Source of the DNA: Piper betle
Lineage: Eukaryota; Streptophyta; Magnoliopsida; Piperales; Piperaceae
Direction: 5' to 3'
Assembly (NCBI GenBank): GCA_033002965.1
Contig: JAURVB010003124.1
Coordinates: 310,001 to 374,000, forward strand
Length of the DNA: 64,000 nucleotides
The translations under genes were made by a program, and so were the position numbers. The notes beneath the pieces are model-generated. The model had not been told where the DNA came from and did not search any database. It was given only the letters and a program-made list of their open reading frames with translations. The number at the start of each line of letters is the position of its first letter. Positions within the stretch are counted from its first letter, which is position 1. Shown here in pieces: positions 37,701-48,933 of this stretch.

Positions 37701-38510
37701 CCTGGCTATAAAATTAAATATCGTTTTATAGGGATAATCCATTGAAATTTTTTATATTTTTTTGTCAATCTTATATTTTGTAAGTGCACAAGCTACTCTG
37801 CATATTCATATTATTGTTGCATCACCAAGCTAAGTGTTAAATTCAAATGGGTAAAAATTTTACTTTTGATAATTACTGTTAGCATCCCCGATCCCATCAA
37901 GGTGTGATGATGATGATGATGATGACCTATGACCTTTTGTTTAGTGTGTTCAGTTGCTGATCCTGAAAGGGCAAGAATTGTGTTCTATGAAGTTCTAACC
38001 GGGCTTTTTTATTTTCTTTTCAGAAGATTTGAAAAAGATGCCTGCCCCAGGCATTGCAGTTAAGTACTACACAGAAGGTGACTTGTATTTGTTTGGTAAG
38101 TATTGTGTATATATATGGGGATGGTTAGGTGATGTGGTCCATGATATTAATATATTACCAACAATGTTTTAGATGAATTTCAAACGTCAAGACCTCCTTG
38201 CACCAGAAGGCCAAAAATAGGTGAGGAAATAAAATATTTGTTTGGAGTCTTGAAATTTTACAATGTGTTGATTGATGAAAATTTTGGCTCTCGTTCATCA
38301 GATAATCTATACGACGTTTTTGTCAACATTAGAGATGATGAAGCAGAACATTGTAAGACTATGAAGATGTGTCAAATTCATGGGACGCTCAAGTCTCCCC
38401 ACTCATCCATGAATGATTGTGATGATAATTCAGAATGTAGCCTGTCCCAGGCTGATTGTGAAGGTTTTGTAGATTGTGTGAGGAAGTCCTTGGCTCATCA
38501 AAAGAAATAA
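28711..38510 (+). CDS. PTOX: Plastid terminal oxidase (PTOX/IMMUTANS), alternative-oxidase family
   Basis: This thylakoid plastoquinol:oxygen oxidase is required for carotenoid desaturation and as a safety valve for the plastoquinone pool. Exons: about 28711-28885 (ETSAFSKRVIQMEQTANILLT), 36318-36411 (SSVIKILDTFYRDR...LETIARVPYF), 36769-36884 (FMSVLHMYESFGWWRKADYL), 36994-37102, 37290-37358, 38024-38095, 38173-38220 and 38302-38510, ending SLAHQKK; phases agree throughout. All six di-iron ligands of the family are present: Glu in LETIARV, Glu and His in HFAESWNELHH, Glu in SECVERH, and Glu and His in DDEAEHCK. Intron 2 is ~7.4 kb and full of retrotransposon debris. The intron after 37358 uses a GC donor. 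The transit-peptide exon is uncertain and is listed separately. The coding part shows no lesion. Confidence 0.94.
30060..31180 (-). pseudogene. Ty3/gypsy gag remnant in PTOX intron 2
   Basis: Minus-strand frames read as a decayed retrotransposon gag. In order there is a capsid-like segment (NVEKFVNNGAQVFINGTNP; MTENARNFLAWE; FLWGLKFEFMDQIANISQ; NVINAATNHE) and a CCHC zinc knuckle CFNCGKTRHMKDC at 30,257-30,219. Reading needs changes of frame, for example near 30,670, and there are in-frame stops after the knuckle. No protease, reverse transcriptase or integrase follows on this side, so the element is truncated after gag. It runs antisense to PTOX. Confidence 0.85.
31190..34005 (-). mobile_element. 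LTR of a Ty3/gypsy element (minus orientation) in PTOX intron 2
   Basis: On the minus strand the sequence starts TGTAAAACCC at 34,005 and runs into the region just upstream of gag. It therefore sits where a 5' LTR would be relative to the gag remnant. The first ~0.9 kb of this LTR matches the plus-strand copy at 35,015-35,890. The downstream end near 31,190 is approximate, and no clear primer-binding site was found. Confidence 0.6.
34006..34440 (-). mobile_element. 3' internal end of a gypsy element (minus orientation)
   Basis: This segment adjoins the LTR start at 34,005 and is an inverted, diverged copy of 34,590-35,014. Matching words include catataaagt, agaacaactt and atctgaattgtg. It corresponds to the end of the pol region plus the polypurine-tract zone that precedes a 3' LTR. 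Confidence 0.6.
34590..35014 (+). mobile_element. 3' internal end of a gypsy element (plus orientation)
   Basis: The end of this segment carries the phrase gggacgaaaattcttaagtt twice (about 34,942 and 34,988), immediately before TGTAAAACCC at 35,015. A gacgaaa-ttcttaag phrase just before the 3' LTR is familiar from plant gypsy elements, where it ends the polyprotein. The upstream pol genes are missing. Confidence 0.6.
35015..35990 (+). mobile_element. Truncated LTR (plus orientation) in PTOX intron 2
   Basis: The LTR starts TGTAAAACCC at 35,015. It matches the inverted LTR 34,005-33,110 to about 35,890, with conserved phrases such as gggttaaacc-agggtcga, cttggttgatgcaagattt and gatctattatttttagt. 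The 3' part of the LTR is absent. Its text lies only about 330 bp upstream of PTOX exon 3. Confidence 0.65.
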
Positions 38511-39072
38511 GTATATGAATCAAGTGCTGGTATAGGTCATGAAATATGAGATATTGAGTTGTACTTTTCATTAATTTGAAAGATGACAGTCACCATTTTC
38601 ATCATGGATGCTACCTTTGAGAAGATACACGCTCGAAAAAATATCGTACAAATATGGTCGAAGTTTTAGACCGAGTTTGTGTTGTAAACCAGATTTGGCT
38701 GCTTTTGAAATGCAGCTCATGACTACAGCAGGCTGCCCCCAAGCAAGGGCGGCCAGATCCGTCGCCCCAGCTGGAAATGGCAGGCGGTGGTCAGGTTCAG
38801 TGGCACTTGGTCCTAATTGGTTTTTTTAATGGTTGCTTGTCTGCTGGCAGCAGGTGATGCTTGTTATTTTGTAAAATTCTCTCAATTTTAGTAAATATTT
38901 TTGTTTCTCTTCCCGTTTCATAAATAATTTCTTAGCCTGTTTTATTCAAGTTCCTTTTTCTCTGCCTTGGTCGATCGAAGAGGTCCTTTTTGTTGCATGG
39001 ATTTGGTTTGGTGTGAAACTGAATGAATGAATCTCTACTTCTGGTCCAACCGCTCGCTAGTTAGAAGTTAAA
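38511..39072. other. PTOX 3' flank
   Basis: This stretch contains the PTOX 3' untranslated region and a short spacer before the phosphatase-like exon. No other feature was recognised. Confidence 0.5.
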
Positions 39073-39342
39073 ATGAAGTTGCAATTGCCAAATGCGGTGG
39101 TAAGGGAGGACTCCGATGGCTATGGCCAAGAAACAGCATGGAAACACGGAGACGATGCCCATAGCTCTGGCGGCCCCAAAGATGGGGATGTTGGAGGTCA
39201 ATTTGTCTCGCCCTTGAACTTTGCCGTGGTCGACCACGGTATCTACAGTTCCGGCTTCCGGGATGCCATCACTTTCAGTTTCTTACAAGCGCTCAGCGTT
39301 CGGTTCTGTAATTTGTCCGTCATCTTTCCGCCTTCCAGTTGA
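39073..39342 (+). pseudogene. Orphan first exon of a PFA-DSP (SIW14-like) phosphatase
   Basis: An open frame of 89 codons starts at ATG 39,073. Its C-terminal half carries the conserved N-terminal motif of plant and fungal atypical dual-specificity phosphatases: FVSPLNFAVVDHGIYSSGF followed by SFLQALSVRF. In intact genes a second exon follows with the PEPYPE motif and the catalytic Cys-X5-Arg loop. Neither was found in the next 3 kb on either strand. A usable donor (TTCG|GTTCTG near 39,302) lies at the expected exon end. It therefore looks like a partial duplicate or a relic. Without the catalytic domain it cannot be an active phosphatase, though it might be expressed as a short peptide. Confidence 0.7.
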
Positions 39343-42300
39343 TTATTTATTTACCTTTTCTTCTTCTCATACGTGCATAGATTCTTCTTTCCTCTTCATT
39401 TGATACTATTACAGTACTTGTTGGGGGCGGATAACTAGCACCGAGCACCCCTAGGTAACCAAAAATCCACACCCAACCGAACCTAAAAATCATTGAAAAT
39501 TTTGGTTTGGTTCAATTTAACTGAATTTATAATGACTATATTAAAATTAATTATGGTTTTGATGATAAGTCAAATTAAAACATGATTTTATTATCATAAT
39601 CATATTTAAAAAGTATTTTGCACATAGATATTATATTGAACATCTTGAATAAATTATAAATAAATAAATAAAAACTAATAATAACCTTCATAAGATGTGA
39701 ACGTTAAGGTTTTTAAAAAAATTTTGGCCGGTTTCGGTTTTGATTAAGTTCCGAATCGAATTTTCTAATCTTGGGTTCTGTTACCCAAGATAAGAACTGA
39801 GCTGAATTGAAATTTTTTAAAACCAAAACGAACTTATAATTTTAGTTTGGTTTAGTTGGTTAATTCAGTTTACGTTGATCTTTGTTTGGCCTACCAATAA
39901 CCCATCTATTGAAAAATTCAAAGGTGAATGGCACATTATAAGTGGGCAGTTTTTAGTAGTTAAAATAGCAAAAGAGTGATTTGTCCCTGATGAGTTTCTT
40001 CCCAAATATTTTGTAGATTTCATGTTTGTCATTATCACTACGTACGCAGTCATTGGTTAGAATAGAGCTCAAAACGAATTCTTGTTTCCAAAAGTCTTAA
40101 AAATATGCTTTGACACTTGGGGAAAATTTGAGGAAGAATTCAAAGCAAAACGTCATAATAGACTCATACTTGCTGGCTTTATAGACGGCACTCCTTTCTT
40201 TCCAAGAAGTTGGATCACGCATTAGCATTCCAATTACCTATCCGTGGAAGAAAGATGGCTACAAGACAATAGATATATATGTATATAGAGAGAGAGAGAA
40301 GATAATAACGAGAACACCAACCCCCTTGTTGACTTCAATCTCATTCGCATGTTGACAAGTGCCGGCACACCGAGTCTGATTATAAATTCTTCGGCTTGGC
40401 CTTAGTCAATTTTAAGTTCTAAGCATCGTTTTTCTAAGACTCCGAGTTTGGCCGACTTAAGTTTTGTTGCAATGCGGTATTTCCTCAAATCAACACGTTC
40501 TTCATGCCATCTTATTTTTATATTTATTTATTATTTATACATGATGTTTTTAAAAAACCGACACTCTAAACCACCGTACTAGAATTTACTTCAAAAAAAT
40601 TATAAATTCACTCATAATAATTTGTACAAAAATGTTATACCCACTATCCATATCCTTTATATAATTATTTAAGTCAAATTTTCAGTATCATAATTAATAC
40701 TTACCTTTATTTGATAACTTGGATGGTTTTTATAATAAATAAGTTAATATAAAGTTATTATATATATGTTTTTATATAACCCATCATTATTTTTATGAAA
40801 TCGGACATTTTTTAAGTCTAATTTCGGAAGAAAATCCCAACTATGAACGGCAATGGGCCAAAAGAGTGAGGGTCCCACGTCACTTTAAACAACGAGAAGT
40901 CGTTGTCGAATCACTGCTCCTCTTGTCATGGGCCTTCGGATCCACGACATTGTTGGGCTTGGGCCATTGTGGGCCCACCTGACGCCCACACGCTAACCTT
41001 TTTAGAGTGGACTCGTGTCTCCCGGGGGAGGGGGTGGGCGTGTTTGTTTTGTCTGGGTCGGGTATGCGGATCTTCACCACCTAAGATTAATTACTTTTGG
41101 ATGTTTGTTTTAAACTCGATTTCGTTCTATAGTCGTTAGGTGATAAAAGAAACTTCATTGGGAGTTTTAAGCTTGATTTAATTTAGCTCAACTTGAAGTA
41201 TGATATTTTGCATGAAAGTAAAATGAAAATATAAAACAGTTTTATTCCGTGAATAATTAATTTTTATGCGATTTAATGATAAATTTGAGACATTTTAATC
41301 CTTAAACATTATAGTTTTGTGTATGGTATAGTAAAAGATACGAGTTGTGCTATATAGACGGCTAAAACCCCACTTTTTAGCCACGTAAATGACTTTTTTA
41401 AATGTTAGGAGTTGTGTAATTTAATGCTCTCGTAAAAATAACGTGAGCTCTCAAAATGAGTTTTGGAAATAGAATTAATATTTTTCAAAGGATAAAATGG
41501 ATAAATACAACTTAAGGAAATTCGAACTTCACTCCTAATTAAATTAGGTGAGTACCAATAAGTACGACTAAAAACAAATGAGTCGACGTGAATCTGGTAA
41601 AACTCAGCTCAACTAGTTAGATGAGAAAGCCTATTTGCTCGACTGTATGTTGGATGATCTATTTGGACAGTAATTACTTTTTCCATCCATATGGCAAATG
41701 ACAATCAACATTGTACTTAGATTGGAAGTTATGCATAATCTTGAGGACTAGAAACTTAAAATTTGGGTAAATGTCAATAGTAGTACCACATTTGTGTGCA
41801 TCTGCGGTTTGTCATCGAAATAATAATTAAACAGTTAATAGATACATCATCATGCGTGTATTACTACTAGATTAGACAGTTAATTATGGAGCTTAGTTGG
41901 AGCCATGCATATCCATATCTTATATTAAGGAGAATATGTATACTATTCCGAATAGTAAGTAGTAACTTGCGAGTGTTAAACTTTATATCTTTATCGGCCT
42001 ACCAACGTAGTACCTAACATTTGAAGAATGGCATGTATCAAGTCAATGGTATTCGGTGGGTGTTGCGTTTTCAGAATGATTTCAAGTACACCGCATCTCC
42101 TCATGTCCCAATCGTCAAAGTAATTTACTAACTGGGCAGCTACTATTTTGTGTACCAAAACAACAAAAATACATAATTTTTTCCAACAAGACAATATGAA
42201 TATTTTCTGTTGAGATATAGACAATGGAATATTATCGAAGTGAGACATTTTTTTAAGAAAAAAAACAAAAGAAAATGCGAAAAGAACAAAATCAATTATG

Positions 42301-42456
42301 AATAGTTGATTACTACAATCGTAATATACACTTTTTTTTTATTCTGCACCCGCTTCAACAAAACAAATCTGAGAATAATGAACAAACTAAAAATTTAAAA
42401 AAAGAAAGATTAAAGGCCAATTAATTGCCACCCGATCCGGTTAAACCGTATACCCG
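39343..42456. other. Intergenic region between the PFA-DSP relic and the AAA-ATPase
   Basis: This is 3.1 kb, mostly AT-rich. A short (GA)n run occurs at 40,290-40,302 next to TA-rich text. A GC-richer patch at 40,850-41,060 has repeated gggcc/ggccca words but no protein motif. A minus-strand frame at 42,248-41,991 has a coding-like middle (AAQLVNYFDDWDMRRCGVLE) that was not recognised and may be chance or an old exon. The AAA-ATPase 3' untranslated region must lie at the right edge. Confidence 0.45.
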
Positions 42457-43917
42457 CTAAGCCGCCGGCTCCTTGGGCGGCTCCAACGGCTCACCGCCCC
42501 GTCGGCTCCGGACCCTCAACAACCCGTACAACTTCTTCAACTCCCACCCCGCCCCTTCGCCGGCGGCACCGCCGCAGACCACCACCGTCTCCTCGCCGGA
42601 GTCCTCCGCCAACCGACCTTCCCGCCTCGAGCCGCTGTCCGGCATCCTCCACCCCGCCGGCTTCCTCGCCTGCATCGCGCTGATCACTGACTTGATGGCC
42701 CGGCTGGGCGACCCCCGGTGGAGGATTAGGATCTCCCCGATCTCGGCCGGGCTCATCGCCGGCGCCGCCGCGAATGCCTCCTCTGCCGCCGAGAACAGCT
42801 TGTGCTCCTTCACCCCGAGGTAGGAGCTGGCCATCACCTTGAACGCCGGGAAGTCGCAGGCCGGGAAGTGGACGTGGACGTCGAGCCGGCCGGGCCGGAG
42901 CAGCGCCGGGTCGACCCCATCCCGGCTCCCCATGGTGAACACCACCACCCGCTCCTCGCCGCAGCAGGCGAAGATGCCGTCGGCGAAGCCGAGGACTCCG
43001 GCTAGTGTGACCGCAGTTGGGGCGGCGCCGCCAGCTGCGGCAAGGAAGCGGTCGACGTCCTCGATGAGGATGAGGGACCTGGGGGAGGTCTGGATGAGGA
43101 GGGTCTTGAGGTCGGAGTCGTCGCGAACGCGGGCGAGGTCGACCTCGTAGATGTCGTAGGAGAGGAATTTGGCCATGGCGGCGACGAAGGTCGTCTTGCC
43201 GGTACCGGCGGGGCCGTGGAGGAGGTAGCTTCGCTTCCACAACCGGCCAAGCCGGTGGTAGAACTGCTTCGACTTGAGGAACGACTCCATGTCCGCCTTC
43301 ACCTTCGCCTTCAACTCCGGGTCCATCGCCACCGTCTCCATCGTGGCCGGGTGTGTGAACGCCACCGACCTCCACCTCCCCTCCCCTTCTCCGCCGCCGG
43401 CGTTGGTGAAGAGCCGGAGCTCCTTCCGCTTCGCCTCGATCTCGTTGACAACGGCGTGGACGTGCTGGAGGTACGGCCGGAGCACCCGCCGCTTGTCCCG
43501 CCGGCGGATCCCCAGCACGAACGACGCGGGCTCCACCTCGCTCCGCCACCGAATCCTGGCGCCGAGGAAGGAGTCAGCCACCGCCCGGCCGGGGTCCGGC
43601 CGGAGGAGGATCTCGCCGGGCTTCCTCCCGGCGACGAGGTTGGCGAAGTCGGAGTCCTCGAGCGAGGCGAGGGAAGCGACGTAGAGCGACACCGTCCTGT
43701 ACAACTGGTTCTCTTGCAGGTTCTCGTTCCGCTCCGGGATCCGGTACCACTGGTAGGCGTCGCACCATTCCTCCAGCCAACCCCACAACCGCCTCACACC
43801 CGAACCCAGCACGGTCCAGAACAGTATCAGCCGGAGCAAGACGATGCCGGCGACGAGTGCAGCCGCCGACACCCAGAACGTCCCGGCCACATTTGCAATC
43901 ATTATTGGCGCACACAA
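42457..43917 (-). CDS. BCS1-type AAA-ATPase, At2g46620-like, single exon
   Basis: One uninterrupted frame encodes 486 residues, the usual size for this plant family. An N-terminal membrane segment (about residues 12-38) is followed by the AAA-associated domain with WYRIPERNENLQENQLYR and FLGARIRW. The ATPase core has Walker A GPAGTGKT (235-242), Walker B LILIEDVDR (282-290) and the RPGRLDVHVHFP arginine-finger region (341-352), then YLGVKEHKLF, SPAEIGEIL and KLYGLLRVRSRR. The motifs NENLQENQLYR, YLGVKEHKLF and KLYGLLR place it with the At2g46620 subgroup rather than stress-induced AATP1 types. The asparagine usual at sensor 1 (TTN) is replaced (TMGS). A second in-frame ATG at residue 6 could be used instead. 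The gene is strikingly GC-rich against AT-rich flanks. Its substrate is unknown. Confidence 0.95.
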   Translation of the reverse strand: MCAPIMIANVAGTFWVSAAALVAGIVLLRLILFWTVLGSGVRRLWGWLEEWCDAYQWYRIPERNENLQENQLYRTVSLYVASLASLEDSDFANLVAGRKPGEILLRPDPGRAVADSFLGARIRWRSEVEPASFVLGIRRRDKRRVLRPYLQHVHAVVNEIEAKRKELRLFTNAGGGEGEGRWRSVAFTHPATMETVAMDPELKAKVKADMESFLKSKQFYHRLGRLWKRSYLLHGPAGTGKTTFVAAMAKFLSYDIYEVDLARVRDDSDLKTLLIQTSPRSLILIEDVDRFLAAAGGAAPTAVTLAGVLGFADGIFACCGEERVVVFTMGSRDGVDPALLRPGRLDVHVHFPACDFPAFKVMASSYLGVKEHKLFSAAEEAFAAAPAMSPAEIGEILILHRGSPSRAIKSVISAMQARKPAGWRMPDSGSRREGRLAEDSGEETVVVCGGAAGEGAGWELKKLYGLLRVRSRRGGEPLEPPKEPAA

Positions 43918-45169
43918 AAAAGTCGACTTTCTTTTTTCTTTTAATGATGGAAGTGAAATGGAGGTTGGGTGGGGGGTAATAAGGTGTGGGATTCCGGTGG
44001 GCGGCGGGCCAACGAGAGGAAGGGGTGGGGAAGAAGAGGAGGAGTTTGATTTGATTTATTGAATTAGTCTTTGGTTTGGGAAGTAATGAAGAAATGGATT
44101 TGATTATAGTTATCCATCCAAGTTTATGTTAATGTTAATGCTTATGTTTATGTCCATCAACAACCGATCTTGCTCCTACTTAAATCTTTAGTTTTCTTTT
44201 GTTAACATGACAATTGGCTGTTTCCTGTTTCATTTGATGTTGTTAGGATATGATAATTGTAATCTCCCTTTCTCTTATTATAATGGGGATGGATGCCATA
44301 TTTTAATAATAATTGAGTCGGCATGGATGATAGATGGATATTTTCAAATATGTTTTTGAAGAACTATTTTGACTCTTTTTTTTTAAAAAAAAATTCTCTT
44401 TCTTAGACTTATAATTGACTCGTTCCATGTTGACGATAACCTCGGCAAAGTTTAGGTGGGAAAAGTTTATTCCATTCGGAGGACAGACGGAACAGGGGAA
44501 GATAATATCACTTGGAAGTTGGCATAGAGTTTTTTTATATATTAAATACCAAAACTCATATTTTACTGCCATTTGCCTTCTTCAAGGGAAGGACTCTCAA
44601 TCTTTGCATATTATGATGAAAAACGTGGACCTGAAGCGTACTTTAAATCTGCCTAACATTATCTTATCAAATAATTAGATAAACAAACAGATCAAAAGTT
44701 GTAACTTTAACATGTTTTTGAGCCATTTGGGGGAAAATCTTTGTAACGGTTGTCACCTTCTTCATCTCGTAAACAATATGAATATTGTAACTTAGCTGAT
44801 CAGAGAATTATCAAGTTTTTCTGTTGCTCATTTGGTTTGGTGCCTGAAAAAGAAAAATTGAGTTGGAATGAAAGAAATGGGTCGCAGAAGATGTAGAGAA
44901 GGAACCCATGGATGGTAGGGAGTAGTAAGGTGGTGATAATATAAGTTCACCGGGTGGGGATATGTAATGAAGAAGATGGATGAGTTCAAGTTAGGAGAAA
45001 TAAATACGTCCTAAATCATCAATTATGATCCATCGGATCAAGCCTGACGGTCTATAAAATTTCAGCTACACCCATGCTACTACACGTTCCATAGGCACAG
45101 GCGATTAGGTTTCATCTATTCGGGGTGTCTTTAAGATCGGATGACTCAAAGCAAATAAAAGAAAAAAGT

Positions 45170-45206
45170 TCCTCCCACCCCCACCCCCACCCCACCCCCA
45201 CCCCAT
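45170..45206. repeat. (CCCCCA)n tract, G-quadruplex-prone on minus strand
   Basis: At least six runs of four or five C separated by single A residues are present. The complementary strand has successive GGGG runs with one-base loops and fits the standard G-quadruplex pattern. No gene is close enough to assign a role. Confidence 0.8.
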
Positions 45207-46360
45207 GCTCCCCGTCTCGGTCACCCATTACCCCTTCCGGTCAATTTAAAAGTGTCAATTTATATAAAAGTGCTGATTTAGTGAGCCAATTTTTGTCATT
45301 TGCTCTAAATGATCGATTAAAAGAATAAACTAGATCTATTTTTTTAACAAAGATAAACAAATAAAAAATCGTGAACCCTTCCTCCAATGGCATCGGCGGT
45401 GGCCCTGTGGCCGTGTCATCCAGATCTGACCGTGGATGGCTAGACCCAACCGCCCATTAGCTAGATCCAATCACCTCTGGCCTGACCGACCTTGGCCAAA
45501 ACTTTGTCGCAAACCACTTTTTTTTCTTTTACAAAAAGGTGCAACAAGATCGTGGCCGGCCAGATCTGGCCACAACTAGTTAGACTTGTCCTTTGACCAA
45601 ATCTAGCCACAACCGACCACCACTTGTATGCCTCGACGACTTTCATCAACCATCCGGCTTCTCCACCTTCTTCTCCCTGGCCCGAGCAGATGCCTTCACC
45701 ACCAAGCCCCCACGTCTTCACTATCACCCTCCTCTCCCCATCCCGCGCCAACGCCCTCACCACCCACGTCCTCGCCGTTGCCCTCTCCTCTCCCCGGCAA
45801 CACACCCCACATCCTCGCCATCATGCCAGTCGGATTGTTGCCGCCATTGTCGGTGTCCTTGACACCTGGCCCAAGTGCCACAAGTTCTTTGACCTCCACC
45901 AACTTGGTCGCTGTTCCCATCAGCCTTGCTTGGAATTGTCACTGGTCTTTGCCCTCTTGTCCCTTGCCTACACTAATACCTTCGCCATTATTAAATTTGG
46001 GTTATTTTTATTATTAAATGACCAAGATTAAAGTTGGGGCTAGAAAACTATCCTTATCCTCAGCTAAGATAAAATTGAGATAAAATTTTCCATATGTAAT
46101 ATAGTTTATTTTCTTCTTTATTATAATGCCAAATTTCATGTACTCAAAAGAAAAGCCTGACGTGGGATACAAAGAAAAGAAAAAGACACGTCATTCAGTA
46201 AGCATTTTTTCGCGTGGCGTTGAGTGTCCGTCCTCTACAAAAGCATTGGGGCCATAGAGCATATTGTGATGGCAACAAGTTGCGTTGTACCAAAAAGCTA
46301 TTTAGGAAGTAAGTTCAATTTCAATCAGATTGCGTTTTAAAATTAGAAAAAAAAGGCCTT

Positions 46361-46388
46361 TATATATATATATATATACACACACACA
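46361..46388. repeat. (TA)n(CA)n compound microsatellite
   Basis: About nine TA and then five CA dinucleotides occur in an AT-rich spacer. This is a typical polymorphic microsatellite with no coding context. Confidence 0.85.
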
Positions 46389-48933
46389 AGGTGGTTGGTC
46401 CATTTTCTACAAGTAGATGATTTGTGTAAAAATCTGTGTTTAGTATTTTCTGTGTCCTTGACATAATAACGTGATAATGGCGTACCTAAAACCCTTTCCA
46501 TTTGAAAATGGAAGTAAAATCTGTAATACACTTACTTTTGTTGACATGTTGGCTAAATATTAATTCGTGTTCGAGGCACAAATACTTTCTTCTACGAAAA
46601 TTTTTTTATGGAAAGTGTTCCCACCACCAAGACACAAATAACCAATCTTATTCATAGTCATAGTTTATGGAAAATGTTGAGCCACATCTTATTCAAATTT
46701 AGCATTTAACACAGTCTTAAACCGAGTACGCCATTTCAAGATCGAACATAATATATATTTTTGTGGACAATGATTTCGAGCCACTCGAAAACTCCTTTAT
46801 AATTAAGTCCTGACCGACCTACCAGGAACGAAGTAATTATCTTGCAGCGGTTGGGGCTCAACAACGTCAATTAGTATCTCAATCCAACCTCCATGAATGC
46901 TTAAACTTAAATATTGCATCAGTTTCTAGTTTTTACGACGAAAGCTTCAACTACTCGCATGGAAGATCCGCAAAGCAAAAGCTGTGGGGGCGTGGGCTTC
47001 AAATTTTAATTTATGTTGCATTCTGGACAAACCCCGCAGCCACCGAGAACAAAAGATATCATTTGATTAAATGCGTAGCTTTCATATATTTAACAGGTGC
47101 ATTAGTGCCGGTTGTTGGTGTATATTGTATATAGTAGCACCCTTCGTTTAAGAAGGTTAATAATATACCTTCAAAGTGTTCTATGACATAAGATAGCCCG
47201 TGATCTACTGTAGTAAAATAAGACCCCTTTTTTTCTGAAACAAAGACAGACCACTAGTTGATATAGAGAATTCCACCTTCCACCAGAACAGTATGAGGAA
47301 AAGGTGGATGAAGAAGATTTTGTTCTTGTTCCTAATTCTTTCTGCCATATTTTGGTGAGCTAGCTCAGAAAGGGGAGATCATATATATTCTAATAAAGTC
47401 AGGTATCATCCTGCTTGGATATTTGCTACCCGAATCATCTTTAAACAACAAGTGAGGATGTGAAGCACAAGATGCTAGTTATCTCACGTTTATCATTGAA
47501 ACACTAGCTATTTTCAGTGAAGGCTTGTGAGATGTCGATTCGGAGATGTGAGATCAAGACAGCCGGAAAGAGAACAGAGGAAAAGATATTGAAGATCAGT
47601 AAAAAGCCATTTAAGAGTTTAGGAGGATTATACAGCTAGAAAAGACATGGCAGCCGTTGTACCCATCATCAGAATGATGGTGACCCATTTGTAGATTTGC
47701 TGTAAAGTTGGAGTTTTACTATAGATTCCTGCTTTTAAGGAGACGGGATGGACCACCGGCGTCAAAGCTATTTGCTGTCATAAGAAGCATAGTTCAATGC
47801 TATGGATATGCCTAAATTCGTTTAATTTATTTCATTCGTTATCAAACATGTTAAACTCAGCAGCAGCTCGACATGAAGGTCAGATTGAACTCGGATAAAT
47901 ATAGTATGTAATATTTTATGCTGACCCAAAACAAGAATGCAAAATTGGAATGTTTAGGACAACTGATAACGTTTCACTCAAACACGAAATTTTACAGTAC
48001 ACTAGGCTAGGCAGAAGTTAAATACTCAAGATGACCTGAGCTCCACTCAACTCGAGTCTCTACAGCTCAATTAGAAACCCAAAGTGTCATAACATATCTT
48101 CATGTACTCTGGTTTAGCTCCATTAGTTTTCTTCGTTTTGTTTTACAAAGAAATAAACTCCAGTTTCTTAAAGAAACTTAATACTTTTAGACAGAGGTAG
48201 CAAAATGAACGAAGGAAGAGTTGGGACTGATTTTCCCTAATATTCAGTTTCCAACAAATTGCAAACAGTTCCCTTCTCCCTCTCTGAAGAAACACAGGAT
48301 AACGAGCAGTTAATAATTCCTCTCACCATCTCTAGGGATCCAGTAGTCCTAACAGTGATCACCCTCAAGTCTCAACAAAATGCTAACTACTTGTTTCAAA
48401 AACATCTTGGCGAACCTAACGTCCAAGCTGGCTCAAAAATCTTGCATATGCATCCTCCACAGTCTTATCAACAAGATTTCAATCTTAGTCCATGGCCAGA
48501 TACCACAAGTCCACAACAACAAAACAACTCGGAGCAAGAAGAAAGACCTAGAGCTTCATCATGCTTTCAGGGTATAAATCAGAAGTAACCCGGATTCCCA
48601 TTAGTTACCAACTTACAATGAAAAGTGACACAGACAAACTGTCTCATGATTGTACAGTAAAAGATATCATATCTAGGATGTTCGATCTTTTTATCTTATT
48701 TTTCCTTCGTTGGGAGTTACATTAGAAACAGTACAAAGAAACTGCTTACCTGGTTTCTGTTCTAGTTTCATGTCACGTTCAGCAAATCTCAGCTGAGATA
48801 AGATAAAGACGTAGACAACGATGAAGTATGATATCAAAAGTATTAACGCAACGAAGAAAACACCTTCCCATTAAACATTTGAGATAAGCAAAGCCAACAA
48901 AAATGGAAAATACCCGGTGCAAAGGCCTTGCAA

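Larger units (their letters stand above)
43918..48933. other. Large intergenic region between AAA-ATPase and PPR relic
   Basis: The left end contains the AAA-ATPase promoter. A C-rich tract lies at 45,170-45,206. The stretch 45,390-45,960 is GC-rich with repeated words (agatctggcc, gaccgacc) and several overlapping low-complexity frames, resembling a decayed LTR. A (TA)n(CA)n microsatellite lies at 46,361-46,388. A plus-strand frame at 48,259-48,588 has no recognised motif. On the minus strand a good donor (CCAG|GTAAGC near 48,750) downstream of the PPR relic suggests a 3' untranslated intron of that transcript. No other gene was found. Confidence 0.45.

Noticed and set aside
37895..37970. 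Possible C/D-box snoRNA in a PTOX intron (tgatga ... ctga)
   Set aside because: The C-box-like text is part of a (gat)n microsatellite, and there is no terminal stem or recognisable guide element.
41991..42248. 85-codon minus-strand frame containing AAQLVNYFDDWDMRRCGVLE
   Set aside because: Looks partly protein-like, but no family was recognised and no splice-linked neighbour was found; not supported as a gene.
42491..43549. Long minus-strand Arg/Pro/Gly-rich frame (352 codons) and plus-strand frame 43,216-43,944
   Set aside because: Alternative frames of the GC-rich AAA-ATPase gene; no conserved motif, and the 486-codon frame carries all family motifs.
45593..46031. Pro/Ser-rich overlapping frames on both strands
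   Set aside because: Compositional openness in C-rich, transposon-like DNA without motif or splice context.
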